DNA of 64,000 nt from Bifidobacterium aerophilum (lineage in GTDB: Bacteria; Actinomycetota; Actinomycetes; Actinomycetales; Bifidobacteriaceae): the NCBI RefSeq assembly GCF_010667685.1, contig NZ_WHZW01000016.1, forward strand, positions 25,602 to 89,601, written 5' to 3'. Below the pieces are notes generated by a model, which saw nothing but the letters and a program-made list of their open reading frames with translations, ran no database searches and was not told the DNA's origin. Positions 45,561-53,056 of this stretch are shown here, in pieces (the first letter of the stretch is position 1; each line of letters starts with the position of its first letter). Position numbers and translations under genes: made by a program.

Positions 45561-45606
45561 AGCGTATACAGAACTATTCCCGATCGGGAATAGTTCTGTA
45601 TACGCT
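45561..45606. promoter_or_regulatory. 46-base perfect palindrome, orphan copy of the HTH/nucleotidyltransferase operator
   Basis: The sequence AGCGTATACAGAACTATTCC with CGATCG at the centre is continued by its exact reverse complement, so all 46 bases are palindromic. Its arms GTATACAGAACTATTCC are identical to those at 47925-47964, before the HTH gene. No similar gene follows this copy. Confidence 0.8.
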
Positions 45607-46082
45607 TCGATCAGCCGCGCCACGCATATGGCATCCACGCATTGACATTCCGCGGCCGTTGACAAGAACCGGCATCAAACGCTCATGAATGGCGATTCAC
45701 GCGAAAGCGAGATAACCTGATATGGATATTCGGATTTGCTGCATCAGCGGACGCGCCGCCTCTTTCACCCAGACTCTGTACAAGAGCTGTAACCATCAGA
45801 CCATCGGGATCACAAACGGGATCACAAAGGAGCGATTCCCATGCACACAAGTATTCACATAAGCACTCTGTCCACTCCCCTGCGCAAAAGTGGTCCGGCG
45901 AAATCAACCGATAGGCCATGCCCACCGAAGACGGTCCGCCCTATCATCGAACGGCATGACCGCGGCATCGCAAGGACATTCTCGATGACAGTCAGCACCG
46001 CATTGTCCGCGCGTCCTTATGAGACCGAAGCTATAGTGGATGACGGTAAAAGCCACCACTGCCTCTCACCGAAGCACACTAG

Positions 46083-46582
46083 GGTGGCATTTTTCGCCCC
46101 TGACGATCATCGGTCAACCAGAGGAGACGGGTTAGGTGCATTTTTAGTGGCAGTGGCCACCGCCGGGTTTCCTGTGCGAGCAACTGAAGGCCAAGCTGGC
46201 GGCCTGAAACCGTTGGAAACAAAAGGCTCCGGGCCACGATACCTCGTGGAACCCGGAGCCGGTGAGTACCCCCAGAGAGGGGGATACGGCCCAGCGTCGT
46301 ACAGGTCCATCTCCACCACTCCGGGGGCAAATAAATTTACCTTCATTACTTACAAAATCAATCATAGCAACGGTTCCCGCTTTCTTCCAATAGACACGCA
46401 AGCAGTGTTGCTCCTTATCGTCATCTTCATGCGGCTGATGGTCGAAACGACCTGTGACGAGTGATCGAATCAGCCTAAACCTCAATGATTGCAAGGCCTA
46501 AGGCACTAGAGGTGCATTTTTAGGTGCAATGGCTCACTGAGAGCGTATTCGGCCACTTGGTGGCATTTTTGGTGGCATTTTT
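46083..46582. repeat. Five GGTG(G)CATTTTT repeats before the integrase (candidate arm sites)
   Basis: GGTGGCATTTTT occurs at 46083-46094, 46559-46570 and 46571-46582; GGTGCATTTTTAG occurs at 46135-46147 and 46511-46523. All are in the same orientation and lie within 560 bases before the integrase gene. Tyrosine integrases of phage and integrative elements bind short arm-type repeats in exactly this place, so this may be part of the attachment region. No core site was identified. Confidence 0.6.
46217..46292 (-). terminator. Structured element with leftward terminator
   Basis: On the minus strand GGCTCCGGG (46260-46252) pairs with CCCGGAGCC (46233-46225), extended by an inner CCACG/CGTGG stem, and TTTTGTT follows (46224-46218). 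Next to it TACCCCC and GGGGGATA (46267-46286 region) form a second stem. The element could end a leftward RNA or be a conserved structured RNA of the island. Confidence 0.55.
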
Positions 46583-46636
46583 CCGAGGCCGTTATGCCAT
46601 GCCATCGATCTTGGATTCAGCACAAGGAGCATCATC

Positions 46637-47881
46637 ATGTCCGCAAGGACGAAGAAGGACAGTATGGGGCCGTCGCCGGGACGGCGGAGCAGGTTCGGCA
46701 CCGTGACGCCGCGCTACGATACCGCAGGCAATCTCGTCGCCTGGCAGGTGCGGTACCCGGACCCGAAACGACCGGGCAAGAAGGTCCAGCGTCAGTTCAA
46801 GCCGGACATGGAGCACGAGGCGCACCAGTGGCTCGAAGAGGAACGGCATCTGGTGGAACTGGATCGCAAGAACATCCAGGAATGGGTCCATCCGTCAGAA
46901 CGCCGCCGCAGGAAGCGCGCGAACCTGATCTCGTTCGAGGATTACGTGACCCGGTGGGCGGAAGGATACCGGCTGCCGAACGGCGAGAGGATAGCCGGCG
47001 GCACGCGCCGGAACCTGTATCTCGACATCGCGCACTTCATGCCGGGCTTCAAGGGCAAGCTCCTGACCGAGATCACGCCGAAGGACATCAAACGCTGGTA
47101 CGACGCGCCGCACCCTGAGGGGCAATGGGCGTTCCGCCGCTCATGCATGCGCCTGAAGGCGGCGTTCGCCAGCGCCACGAAGATGAGTATGGACGGCTCC
47201 CCGCCGCTGATCCGCGACAACCCGTTCATCCTGCCCATACCACCCGCGCCACGATCCGCCAGGGAGGACGTTCCACCGGTCACGCCGCTGGAACTCAAGC
47301 TGATCGCGGAGAACATGCCCGACTACACGAGACTGGCGGTGATACTCGCCACGCTCGTCGGAGGCCTCCGTTGCGGCGAGCTGTGCGGCCTGCAGATCAA
47401 GGACATCGACCTGAAGGCCAAACGCCTGACCGTGCGACATTCCGTCAACAGGGGCTATGCGGATCGCGGTTCGACACGCATCGCCAGGACCAAGACCGAC
47501 TCCAGCCGGCGCACCGTGCCCATCCCCGACGGGCTCGTGCCCCTGATTCACGACCACCTGCTCAGGCACTGCGAATGGACGGACCCGGAAGCCATGGTCT
47601 TCCGCCCCAGACGAGCCTCGGTGATGAGCCAGACCACTTTGGAGGCCCAGTTCCGCAAAGCCAGGGAGAAAGCCGGCCGCCCCGACCTGACCTTCCAATC
47701 CCTGAGGGCGAGTCACGCGACACTGCTCATGCTCAAGGGCGGCACCCTGCGGGAAGTCATGGACGAACTCGGTCACGTCAGCGAGAAGGTCGCCATCAAG
47801 CACTACCAGCGCATCGTCGCCCGACACCGCAACCAGATCGTCAACCAACTCGCCGAAGACTTCATCAAAGCAGCGCAATGA
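46637..47881 (+). CDS. Tyrosine-type site-specific integrase (copy 1)
   Basis: 414 residues. The N-terminal part has an AP2-like/arm-binding region (AWQVRYPDPKRPGKKVQRQF) and a SAM-like core-binding domain (about 98-195). The catalytic domain has Arg 245 (GGLRCGELCGL), Lys about 286, Arg 357 (FQSLRASHATLL), His 380 (LGHVSEKVAIKHY) and the nucleophile Tyr 390. The first His of the HxxR box is Gln here. It integrates or excises DNA at attachment sites. Repeats typical of arm sites lie upstream, and an operator palindrome starts 43 bases after its stop. Confidence 0.92.
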   Translation: MSARTKKDSMGPSPGRRSRFGTVTPRYDTAGNLVAWQVRYPDPKRPGKKVQRQFKPDMEHEAHQWLEEERHLVELDRKNIQEWVHPSERRRRKRANLISFEDYVTRWAEGYRLPNGERIAGGTRRNLYLDIAHFMPGFKGKLLTEITPKDIKRWYDAPHPEGQWAFRRSCMRLKAAFASATKMSMDGSPPLIRDNPFILPIPPAPRSAREDVPPVTPLELKLIAENMPDYTRLAVILATLVGGLRCGELCGLQIKDIDLKAKRLTVRHSVNRGYADRGSTRIARTKTDSSRRTVPIPDGLVPLIHDHLLRHCEWTDPEAMVFRPRRASVMSQTTLEAQFRKAREKAGRPDLTFQSLRASHATLLMLKGGTLREVMDELGHVSEKVAIKHYQRIVARHRNQIVNQLAEDFIKAAQ

Positions 47882-47902
47882 CCACATGCAGACGAATACG
47901 GA

Positions 47903-47965
47903 TTGAGACGCCCTGTTGCCCTGTGTATACAGAACTATTCCCAATCTGGAATAGTTCTGTATACA
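47903..47965 (+). promoter_or_regulatory. Promoter and overlapping palindromic operator of the HTH/nucleotidyltransferase pair
   Basis: TTGAGA (47903-47908) and TATACA (47926-47931) are spaced 17 bases. The -10 box lies in the left arm of an inverted repeat: TGTATACAGAACTATTCC (47924-47941) and its reverse complement (47948-47965), spacer CAATCT. The right arm ends 8 bases before the HTH start codon. A regulator bound here would block transcription, so autoregulation by the HTH protein is expected. Confidence 0.75.
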
Positions 47966-47973
47966 ATAGGAAT

Positions 47974-48678
47974 ATGGCTATCAGAACGAATCGGACGCTG
48001 CTCACACGGCGGGAAGCCGCCCGTAGACTCGGAGTGAGCGAGCGACGGGTCAGCGCGCTTCGCGCTGCTGGCCGGCTTGAATCTCTTTCCGTGGGAGGCG
48101 GCTCGCTGATTACGGAGGATTCCGTACGTCGCCAAGCACAGTGGCAGGGTGCGGATGGGCGTCCTTATTCACCAGACATGGCGTTCGGGGCGCTATACAT
48201 GCTCAGCGGGCTCGACGCGCCATGGCTGGGCCGACAGCAGCGATACCGGCTCAGGGGATACCTGAGGCAGATGGATGCGGAGAATCTGACCCGTCTCGCG
48301 CGCAGGCGTGCGACGACGGTCGAATACTGGTGCAGGGACTCCAACCTCGACAAGGTCGAAACCCTCATCCGTCCCTCCGCCGCCACCGGAGCATTGGCCG
48401 CCTCGTTCCAATTGACCGCCACAGACGTGGTGGAAGGCTACGTCACCGCCGATGCTCTGAACGACGCCATTCGGCAATGCCGGTTGAAGCAAGGCGCGAC
48501 TCCGGTCCGGGTACGGCTCCACGTCGCCGACGATCTTCCCGCCGGCGAGGGGCCGATGCCTCTCGGCGTATGCGCGGCCGACCTGGCTGAATCCAACGAC
48601 CCGAGAGAACGCCGCGCCGGCATGGAAACCCTTCAACAGCTGATCGACGAATATCATCGCAAGGAGCACCAGGCATGA
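47974..48678 (+). CDS. HTH protein, probable antitoxin/autorepressor of an AbiE-like pair
   Basis: 234 residues from the ATG at 47974, with AGGA directly before it. The N-terminal HTH of the MerR/excisionase type is in LTRREAARRLGVSERRVSAL, followed by an insert with GGGSLITEDSVRR and a longer helical domain. I do not recognise the C-terminal family. Its stop overlaps the start of a nucleotidyltransferase gene (ATGA), and a large palindrome covers its promoter, both features of antitoxin genes. The antitoxin role is inferred from this arrangement. Confidence 0.6.
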   Translation: MAIRTNRTLLTRREAARRLGVSERRVSALRAAGRLESLSVGGGSLITEDSVRRQAQWQGADGRPYSPDMAFGALYMLSGLDAPWLGRQQRYRLRGYLRQMDAENLTRLARRRATTVEYWCRDSNLDKVETLIRPSAATGALAASFQLTATDVVEGYVTADALNDAIRQCRLKQGATPVRVRLHVADDLPAGEGPMPLGVCAADLAESNDPRERRAGMETLQQLIDEYHRKEHQA

Positions 48679-49412
48679 TTCCGACAATCCGCATCCCCAA
48701 CACGGGCCATCCGTGGAATACCGTGTACGCGGTAGCCGCGGCGAACATCCCGGAATCATGGCTGCTTACGGGCGGGCTCATGGTCCAGCTGCACGCCATC
48801 ATGGGCGGATTGACAGCACGACCCACCACCGACGCCGACCTGCTCGCCGACCTCATGGCGGATCGACGCGGCATCGCCAGACTGCGCGGCATTCTCACCT
48901 CTCGCGGGTTCGAGACGCAGCCGGGCACGCTGACCGGATACACGACCCGCATGATCGCGCCGAACGGCGACGTCGTGGACCTGCTGGTCGCCGATCACCT
49001 TCCCAAGTTCCTTGGGGCTGACGCGACCATCGCCGGCACACCGGTGCTATCCATGCCGGGCGGCGCGCAGGCAGTGGAACGCAGCATGCAGGTCCAACTC
49101 ATCGATGACAAGGACGGCGCCGAAGTCGTGGTTCGCATCCCGGACCTGCTCGGCGCGCTGATACTCAAGAGCGCGGCCTACAGCGCCGACCACGCCGGCT
49201 ACGGTGACCGTCACCTCTATGATGCAGCCATGCTCGCATCCCTCATCCCGGATCCCGATGCGGAGCTCGCACGCTTGCACAGCGGCACCGACCGCAAACG
49301 CATCAGACTCCTGCACGACAAGCTCATCGAGGATTCCCCGTACTGGGACAACCTCGATGAATCACACCGTCAAGACGGGCTCGACACTATTGAAACGCTC
49401 TCCACATGGTAA
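48675..49412 (+). CDS. Nucleotidyltransferase, AbiEii/AbiGii toxin-like
   Basis: 245 residues. The nucleotidyltransferase fold is suggested by WLLTGGLMVQLHAIMGG followed by RPTTDADLLADL, which gives the GG(x)nDxD pattern of the active site, and LILKSAAYSADHAGYGDRHL near residue 155-180 holds the conserved Lys. AbiEii proteins are type IV-like toxins paired with an HTH antitoxin and some protect against phage. The start is the ATGA overlap with the HTH gene. Other roles of minimal nucleotidyltransferases cannot be excluded. Confidence 0.7.
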   Translation: MIPTIRIPNTGHPWNTVYAVAAANIPESWLLTGGLMVQLHAIMGGLTARPTTDADLLADLMADRRGIARLRGILTSRGFETQPGTLTGYTTRMIAPNGDVVDLLVADHLPKFLGADATIAGTPVLSMPGGAQAVERSMQVQLIDDKDGAEVVVRIPDLLGALILKSAAYSADHAGYGDRHLYDAAMLASLIPDPDAELARLHSGTDRKRIRLLHDKLIEDSPYWDNLDESHRQDGLDTIETLSTW

Positions 49413-49462
49413 TTGTCGGCAATTCCTTTTCTTGCAGATCCAGTTGTACCTTGCGAAAACCT

Positions 49463-50137
49463 TCAGATGAATGCGCCGTCTCGCATGGTGAGGGTGGTGT
49501 CGCATTGGGCTGCGACGCGTGGGTCGTGGGTGGCGAGGATGAGCGTGGCGCCTTGCCTGCATTGCGCGAGGAGCATGGTCATGATGGTGTCGGCGGTGTG
49601 CGTGTCGAGTGCCGCGGTGGGTTCGTCGGCGATGATGATGGCGGGGTGCATCACGGTCGCCCTGGCGATGGCGATGCGTTGCCTTTCGCCGCCGGACAGT
49701 TGCCCGGGCATGCGTCGCGCCTTGCCGGCGAGCCCGACTTGTTCCAAAGCGGCTGTGGCGCGTTGCCGGCGTTCGGCGCGCTTGATCTTGGGTTTCGCGT
49801 ATTCCATGGGGATGGCGACATTGGCCCATGCGGGCTCGTCTTCGAGGATCGCGTAGTCCTGCGGGATGAAGCCGAACATGCGGTTGCGCCATGCGGACCG
49901 GTCCTTGTCGTTTTCCGGCGTCGGGCGTCCTTGCAGGAGCAGGGAGCCGGAGGTGGGTTGCATGGACAGTCCGATCATGCGCAGCAGGGTGGATTTGCCG
50001 CATCCGGACGGTCCCATGATGGCGATCGACTCCCCGGCCGAGGCGTGCAGGGATACGTCGCGCACGGCGAGGAGCTACGCCTGCCCGTCCGTGTATCGTT
50101 TGGTCAGGTTTCGGGCGTCTATGGTCGTCTGTGGCAT
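49463..50137 (-). pseudogene. ABC exporter ATPase interrupted by an in-frame amber codon
   Basis: The gene starts at the ATG at 50137 (MPQTTIDARNLTKRYTDGQA), reaches a TAG at 50077-50075, and continues in the same frame (LLAVRDVSLHASAGESIAIM). The part after the stop has Walker A GPSGCGKST, the signature LSGGERQR, Walker B IIIADEP and the His switch ATHD, as in LolD/MacB-type ATPases. A GTG at 50065 could restart translation, but no good ribosome-binding site is seen. A single GAG to TAG change would explain it. It follows two permease genes and a small secreted protein gene. Confidence 0.85.
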
Positions 50138-50151
50138 GGTCGGTGCTTCTT

Positions 50152-51222
50152 TCATTGAATGTGTGTGGTTGCGCGTCGTACGGCGATCGTCCAGACCAGG
50201 GCCGCCATGGCGAGGATGACGGCGATCATCGTCCGGGATGCGGTGGCCACCGGTTCCCCTATCAGCTGGAAGCATGCCAGCACCACGGCGGCGGGCAGCA
50301 GCATGATGAGGATGAGTCCGGCGACGCGGATCGCCTCGTCCGCGGCGGTGGCGCCGTAGAGCCGGCGGACGAGCATCGCCGGCCGCTCCCGTGCGAGGGT
50401 CACGGACAATGATTGGATGATCACGATGACGGTGAGCGCGAGGAAGGCGGACAGTCCGAGCAGGTACATCAGCGCGCGCACGATGAGATCCCTGTCGCGT
50501 TGGGGCTGCTCCGTGTTCAGCCGGTGCGGCACGAGTATCAGGCCGGCGTCGCGGCTTCCCGTGATGAAACCGTCGAGCTGGGTTCGGGATGGGTTGAACA
50601 TGACCGTTTTGGTCACCGCCTCTTCGAGTTCGATGTCGTTGAGCCGGTTCAGCGAACTCGGGTTGAGTCGGATGACGATGGTCCGGTCCAGGTTGATGCC
50701 GGCGGTGTTCGGGTCGAATATGGCCGCCGAGGCCGGCAGCGTGCCGGTTACCCTGACGTCGGTGCCGGCGATATGCACACTGTCGGGCGCCTGCGCCCGG
50801 TCCACCCGGTAGCCGATGGACGCGCAGGGCGCGTGGGAGCACAGGCCCAGACGGGGGAACACGTCATCGACGTTGCCCATCAGGACGATGGCCGGTATGC
50901 CGTTGGCGAAATCGGGATCGTCGATCTCGACGTTGTTGACGATCGCGGTGTACGCCCTGCCCTGCTCCAGCATGTCCCGCAAACTATCCGTCACCTTGGG
51001 GTCCGTCTTGCTCGGGGACTGCAGGAGGTATTGCGGGGAGAACGTGACCGCGTCGACGGCCCGCAGACGAGCCTCGCCGCTGATCACGCTGGATTCGGTC
51101 AGCACATCGCTGAGCGTCATCGTGAACACGCTTCCCGCGAAGACGACGAGCAGCGTGATGCCGAGAATCGATCCCCATCGCCTCAATCCCATGCGGACGC
51201 CGGTCATCAGTTCATGGATCAT
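50152..51222 (-). CDS. FtsX-like ABC permease
   Basis: 356 residues. One membrane segment near the N-terminus (SILGITLLVVFAGSVFTMTL) is followed by an extracytoplasmic domain of about 200 residues and three C-terminal segments, with ARERPAMLVRRLYGATAADE, the characteristic coupling region of MacB/FtsX permeases. It overlaps the preceding permease by 4 bases (ATGA) and lies 14 bases before the ATPase start. It probably works with its neighbour and the ATPase in export or self-protection. Confidence 0.75.
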   Translation of the reverse strand: MIHELMTGVRMGLRRWGSILGITLLVVFAGSVFTMTLSDVLTESSVISGEARLRAVDAVTFSPQYLLQSPSKTDPKVTDSLRDMLEQGRAYTAIVNNVEIDDPDFANGIPAIVLMGNVDDVFPRLGLCSHAPCASIGYRVDRAQAPDSVHIAGTDVRVTGTLPASAAIFDPNTAGINLDRTIVIRLNPSSLNRLNDIELEEAVTKTVMFNPSRTQLDGFITGSRDAGLILVPHRLNTEQPQRDRDLIVRALMYLLGLSAFLALTVIVIIQSLSVTLARERPAMLVRRLYGATAADEAIRVAGLILIMLLPAAVVLACFQLIGEPVATASRTMIAVILAMAALVWTIAVRRATTHIQ

Positions 51223-52244
51223 CGTTCCACCTCGTCATTCGATCGTATGCCGAGCCATTCAGCCAACGCCGTCACAAGCGCCGTCAGGACCGTGCCGCTG
51301 ATAAAAGCTGCGGCGAACGCGGCCGCCGGGCCGATGCCGGTCCTGCCCGACACCACGGTGATGAGCACGGCGCTCAACACCGTTCCTGCCAGCACGCCGG
51401 CCACGATCGGGACAACGGCCTCACGCACCCGGCCCGCCCACACCTGCCTGCCAGTGGCGCCGAACAGCCGTCTGACATGCAGGTCGGCCTTCCTCGCCGT
51501 CTCCATCGTCATGACGCACACGCAGGCGCAGACCAACGCCAGTACCAGAAACAGCAAGGTGATACCCACGAAGGAATCACCGGCAAGGGACGACCACAAC
51601 GACTGCGCCTGCGGTTGGGTCACGTCCATGCCGCAGCGCGCGAACAGGTCCGAGATCTCCCGGAGCCGCTGCGGGTCGCTCGTGTTCACATACACGCTGC
51701 CGGGAAACAAGGGAACCGCCCCCAACGGGAGCACATACTGCAGGTTGCCGCCGACGTTCGCCCCCGGAACCCTGACGACACCGCCGACGGAAAACCCGGC
51801 GGGCAATAGCGGTGCATCCCCATGCTCACGCCATTGCCCGGCCGAGAACGACGACTCGATCACACAGGCCACGCGACTGTTCATGTTCCGGCATTCTTGC
51901 GGAAGCGCATCGGCCCATCCGATGGAGGCCCCCGACGACTGGAACACGATCGCCGGCCAACCGTCCCCCACGGAACCCTCCAACAGGGAAATACCGTGAC
52001 CGGAAAGATACTCGGCCAGATCACGCGTCGCCTCAAGATTCTTTCCGTCGTCGTGCCCGGCATCCGCCGACGCGGTCAGCACCAGTTGCGTCTTCGCGTC
52101 GAACATGCCCCATTGCGATCCACGCCAATCAAGAACGCTCCAGTACACCGCCCAGGCAAGAAACGAAGACAACATCCCCAACAGCAACGATATTGCGCAA
52201 ATGGATGTAGAAAAAAACTTTAGATGACGGGTAATTTTTAGCAT
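51219..52244 (-). CDS. Second FtsX-like ABC permease
   Basis: 341 residues from the ATG at 52244 (MLKITRHLKFFSTSI). The topology is one N-terminal membrane segment, a domain of about 190 residues and three C-terminal segments with ARKADLHVRRLFGATGRQVW, as in the neighbouring permease. The two may form a heterodimer. A TTG five codons upstream is a possible longer start. It follows the small secreted protein by 51 bases. Confidence 0.72.
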   Translation of the reverse strand: MLKITRHLKFFSTSICAISLLLGMLSSFLAWAVYWSVLDWRGSQWGMFDAKTQLVLTASADAGHDDGKNLEATRDLAEYLSGHGISLLEGSVGDGWPAIVFQSSGASIGWADALPQECRNMNSRVACVIESSFSAGQWREHGDAPLLPAGFSVGGVVRVPGANVGGNLQYVLPLGAVPLFPGSVYVNTSDPQRLREISDLFARCGMDVTQPQAQSLWSSLAGDSFVGITLLFLVLALVCACVCVMTMETARKADLHVRRLFGATGRQVWAGRVREAVVPIVAGVLAGTVLSAVLITVVSGRTGIGPAAAFAAAFISGTVLTALVTALAEWLGIRSNDEVER

Positions 52245-52295
52245 TCCGTATCTTTCCAATCACGGTATTTCTAGATGGGTGCAATAAGAAATGCG

Positions 52296-52673
52296 TCAGA
52301 AGTATTCAACACCCCAGTAATAGTGCGTGACGTACTTATCGCCCCACAATACGGAATCCCAGACGGAGTCCGTCCTGCTTCGAACCTGAGTGTCTCCTGA
52401 ATAGGAAGCGGCTGATGTATACAGTCGTCCGGTATCCAAGCTGGGGCCGGCCTGTCGGGTGAAACGCTGATATCCGCGACGCGCGTGACGCCCGCCATCA
52501 TTATAGGAAGCCTGAATCTGTACGTAGCCATTCACCTTGATGCCGCCAATGCTGCTTTCCCATGTGCGTCCATAATTCGGACTGCCAGCAAAAGCGGTAG
52601 AAGGCAATGCGATGCCAGCGATACCCAGAATTGCCGCAAGGACAATTGCCGTAAATTTCTTTCGAACAATCAT
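52296..52673 (-). CDS. Small secreted bacteriocin-like protein
   Basis: 125 residues, with a strong site (AAAGGAG, 5 bases before the ATG). The N-terminus MIVRKKFTAIVLAAILGIAG and IALPSTAFA form a signal peptide with cleavage expected after AFA. The mature part of about 95 residues is rich in Gly, Ser, Tyr and Arg and has no cysteine. Size, secretion and the following permease-permease-ATPase genes match the layout of lactococcin 972-type bacteriocin loci, but I cannot show a sequence match to that family. The exact role is inference. Confidence 0.6.
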   Translation of the reverse strand: MIVRKKFTAIVLAAILGIAGIALPSTAFAGSPNYGRTWESSIGGIKVNGYVQIQASYNDGGRHARRGYQRFTRQAGPSLDTGRLYTSAASYSGDTQVRSRTDSVWDSVLWGDKYVTHYYWGVEYF

Positions 52674-52920
52674 GATTACTCCTTTGTTGGAAAATTTGGA
52701 ATGTGTAAAGACATGCGTAAAAAACTAGATGATAATTACTTTCCTTTCTGCTAGATGCCGAAGTCTTATGGCTTCGTCTTGCAAGATCCAGTCTTCTACC
52801 CCAGCGAGATAGAAACAATCAGAGAAGGAGTTATTGACATCTAGAGATGACTCGCAATACGTCGATCGGAGAAGGGGAAAGCTACAACTAGCTGCTTCTA
52901 TAGCCAACTAATGCTGATTA

Positions 52921-52958
52921 TGCTTGTTTTTGTCATCTCAAGATGACAAAAACAAGCA
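52921..52958. repeat. 38-base dyad (18-base arms)
   Basis: TGCTTGTTTTTGTCATCT (52921-52938) and its exact reverse complement (52941-52958) are separated by CA only. It lies between the bacteriocin-like gene and integrase 2. It may be an operator, a terminator for either direction, or a recombination-related site. Confidence 0.75.
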
Positions 52959-53011
52959 ACGGCTCTTTCAGCATATTCACTTACACTGTTCCTTGGTTTC
53001 AATCTCCCCAC

Positions 53012-53036
53012 AAGGCGCACGCAGGGTGCGCCTTTT
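53012..53036 (+). terminator. Attenuator-like hairpin in the leader of integrase 2
   Basis: GGCGCAC (53014-53020) pairs with GTGCGCC (53026-53032), followed by TTTT. It is only about 20 bases before the integrase 2 start codon, so it could stop transcription entering the gene or mark the 3' end of an upstream RNA. Confidence 0.6.
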
Positions 53037-53056
53037 CGCGATCGAGGGAGATCAAT

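Larger units (their letters stand above)
44789..46636. other. Repeat-rich non-coding left part of the island
   Basis: About 1.85 kb without a convincing gene. It holds an alternating inverted repeat array (45070-45310), a minus-strand terminator-like hairpin (45392-45431), a 46-base perfect palindrome (45561-45606), a second structured hairpin pair (46217-46292) and five GGTG(G)CATTTTT copies before the integrase. An open frame starts at 45841 after AAAGGAG, but its 207-residue product is compositionally odd and crosses the hairpins, so I do not call it. The rest shows nothing that I can identify. Confidence 0.7.
52674..53056. other. AT-rich gap between the bacteriocin-like gene and integrase 2
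   Basis: A 383-base divergent gap of lower GC than its surroundings. It contains the 38-base dyad at 52921-52958 and the hairpin at 53012-53036, described separately. A 60-codon minus-strand frame (52725-52907) starts with TTG and has no clear ribosome-binding site, so it is not called. Confidence 0.5.

Noticed and set aside
46107..46346. 79-codon minus-strand frame reading through the structured element
   Set aside because: It is translated straight through a perfect terminator-like hairpin; better explained as a non-coding structured region.
45841..46464. 207-codon frame starting after AAAGGAG
   Set aside because: The start is attractive, but the product is compositionally uneven, crosses the strong hairpins at 46217-46292 and two GGTG(G)CATTTTT copies, and resembles no protein I know. 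A short peptide from the same start cannot be excluded.
52725..52907. 60-codon minus-strand frame before the bacteriocin-like gene
   Set aside because: TTG start, no clear ribosome-binding site, and no recognisable features.
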